In this document: positions 63,807-64,000 of the stretch, one piece after another
Layout of the letters: the number at the start of each line of letters is the position of its first letter
Position numbering within the stretch: position 1 is the stretch's first letter
Origin: Phaeosaccion multiseriatum
Taxonomy: Eukaryota > Ochrophyta, other classes
Reading direction: 5' to 3'
DNA length: 64,000 nucleotides
Assembly: GCA_965112735.1 (NCBI GenBank)
Contig: OZ218961.1
Coordinates: 1,860,001-1,924,000 of the forward strand
Position numbers and translations under genes: made by a program
The notes under the pieces: model-generated
Told to the model about the DNA's origin: nothing
The model's database searches: none
Seen by the model: only the letters and a program-made list of their open reading frames with translations

Positions 63807-64000
63807 CTTCTCGAAGAGTAATGGCCGCTCCTTTCGCTTTCATTATAATCCCTCCTCCTCCTCTTCCTCCTTCTGTAACTGAGGCTTTTGCTACGGGTAA
63901 TGACGACGCCGCCGATGGGGTTGAAGCCGAAGAGGAGCCACCATCCACTAAGGGAGAGGATACAGGAGCAGGAGAAACGGGGAAGAAGCCTCTTACTGCC
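60124..64000 (-). CDS. Tyrosinase-family type 3 copper oxidase, 5' end beyond window
   Basis: Dicopper phenol oxidase/hemocyanin-fold protein. Coding-strand exons: from beyond 64000 to 63041, 62204-62011, 61687-61374, 61189-60833, 60552-60124; phases agree. CuA: VCDHFHEGLGFLTSHILMTN followed by RFE, with the His-x8-His-x5-RFE spacing split by the 63040-62205 intron. Then SLQSINPTLALPYWDMTIES, a strong tyrosinase signature. CuB: HGSVHYFVGG gives the HxxxH pair, and SSPMDPVFWPIHPTLDRL gives the third His. All six copper ligands appear present. The N-terminal part is Ala/Ser-rich and then gives VVWTITSPSGRETVLEGNG. It is open to the window edge (AVRGFFPVSPAP), so a signal peptide cannot be judged. 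Exon 61687-61374 uses an AAG acceptor. The substrate class (monophenol or o-diphenol) is not determinable. Confidence 0.9.
61981..61996 (+). repeat. Dispersed word copy in tyrosinase intron
   Basis: GTTGGTGATACGGCAG after a (CAG)n run, 15 bases from the donor of exon 62204-62011 and antisense to the gene. Confidence 0.85.
62228..62680. repeat. 450-bp (GGA)n microsatellite in tyrosinase intron
   Basis: Almost pure GGA triplets. On the transcribed minus strand it is (TCC)n and ends about 24 bases before the acceptor at 62205, forming an extreme pyrimidine tract. Poly-Glu, poly-Gly, poly-Leu and poly-Pro frames across it are artefacts. Confidence 0.95.

Overview
This is eukaryotic nuclear DNA, most likely from a photosynthetic alga with a red-lineage secondary plastid; an ochrophyte stramenopile is the best guess. 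The evidence is dense spliceosomal introns (about 60 can be placed), GC-rich codon use, and two proteins that begin with a short signal peptide followed directly by Phe, the ASAFAP-type plastid leader (phytanoyl-CoA dioxygenase-like: LAPCQA/FIVAGG; unknown membrane protein: SVSS/FHGFGG). The species cannot be named from sequence alone. Introns and intergenic DNA are unusually full of microsatellites.

Layout, left to right: citrate/tricarboxylate carrier of the SLC25A1 type (minus, 7 exons); SPFH/Band 7 protein (plus, 14 exons); a 259-aa putative plastid membrane protein (minus); ribosomal protein L7/uL30 (minus); plastid-targeted PhyH-type dioxygenase (minus, 8 exons); RNase II/R-type exoribonuclease carrying CCCH zinc fingers (plus, 8 exons); armadillo-like repeat protein (minus, 6 exons); ubiquitin-chain elongation factor E4/UFD2 with U-box (plus, 15 exons); a giant TKL-like protein kinase (plus, 4 exons); the snoRNP protein NOP10 (minus, 2 exons); a poorly resolved plus-strand locus; a 3.5-kb minisatellite; more unresolved plus-strand exons; and a tyrosinase (minus) that runs off the right edge. 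Four gene pairs are divergent over 290-910 bp. The genes are mostly housekeeping and do not form one pathway.

The most interesting signal is a short dispersed DNA word, core GTTGGTGATACAGCAG. It occurs about 30 times (some degenerate), in both orientations, nearly always next to CAG/GCA triplet runs. In exons it is read in different frames (QQLVIQQ, AVGDTAA, AVSPTAA), even within one protein, so it spreads or is kept as DNA rather than as a peptide domain. Related sequences sit exactly on several 3' splice sites. Other notable points: introns that begin with expanded copies of the donor GTGAGT and end in expanded pyrimidine tracts; a small stem-loop family with covarying stems in an RPL7 intron; AT-rich ATCGAT islands just before acceptors; and zinc fingers inserted in an RNB catalytic domain.

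Exon boundaries were derived by hand from GT/GC-AG sites, reading-frame phase and protein-family continuity. They are predictions without transcript support.
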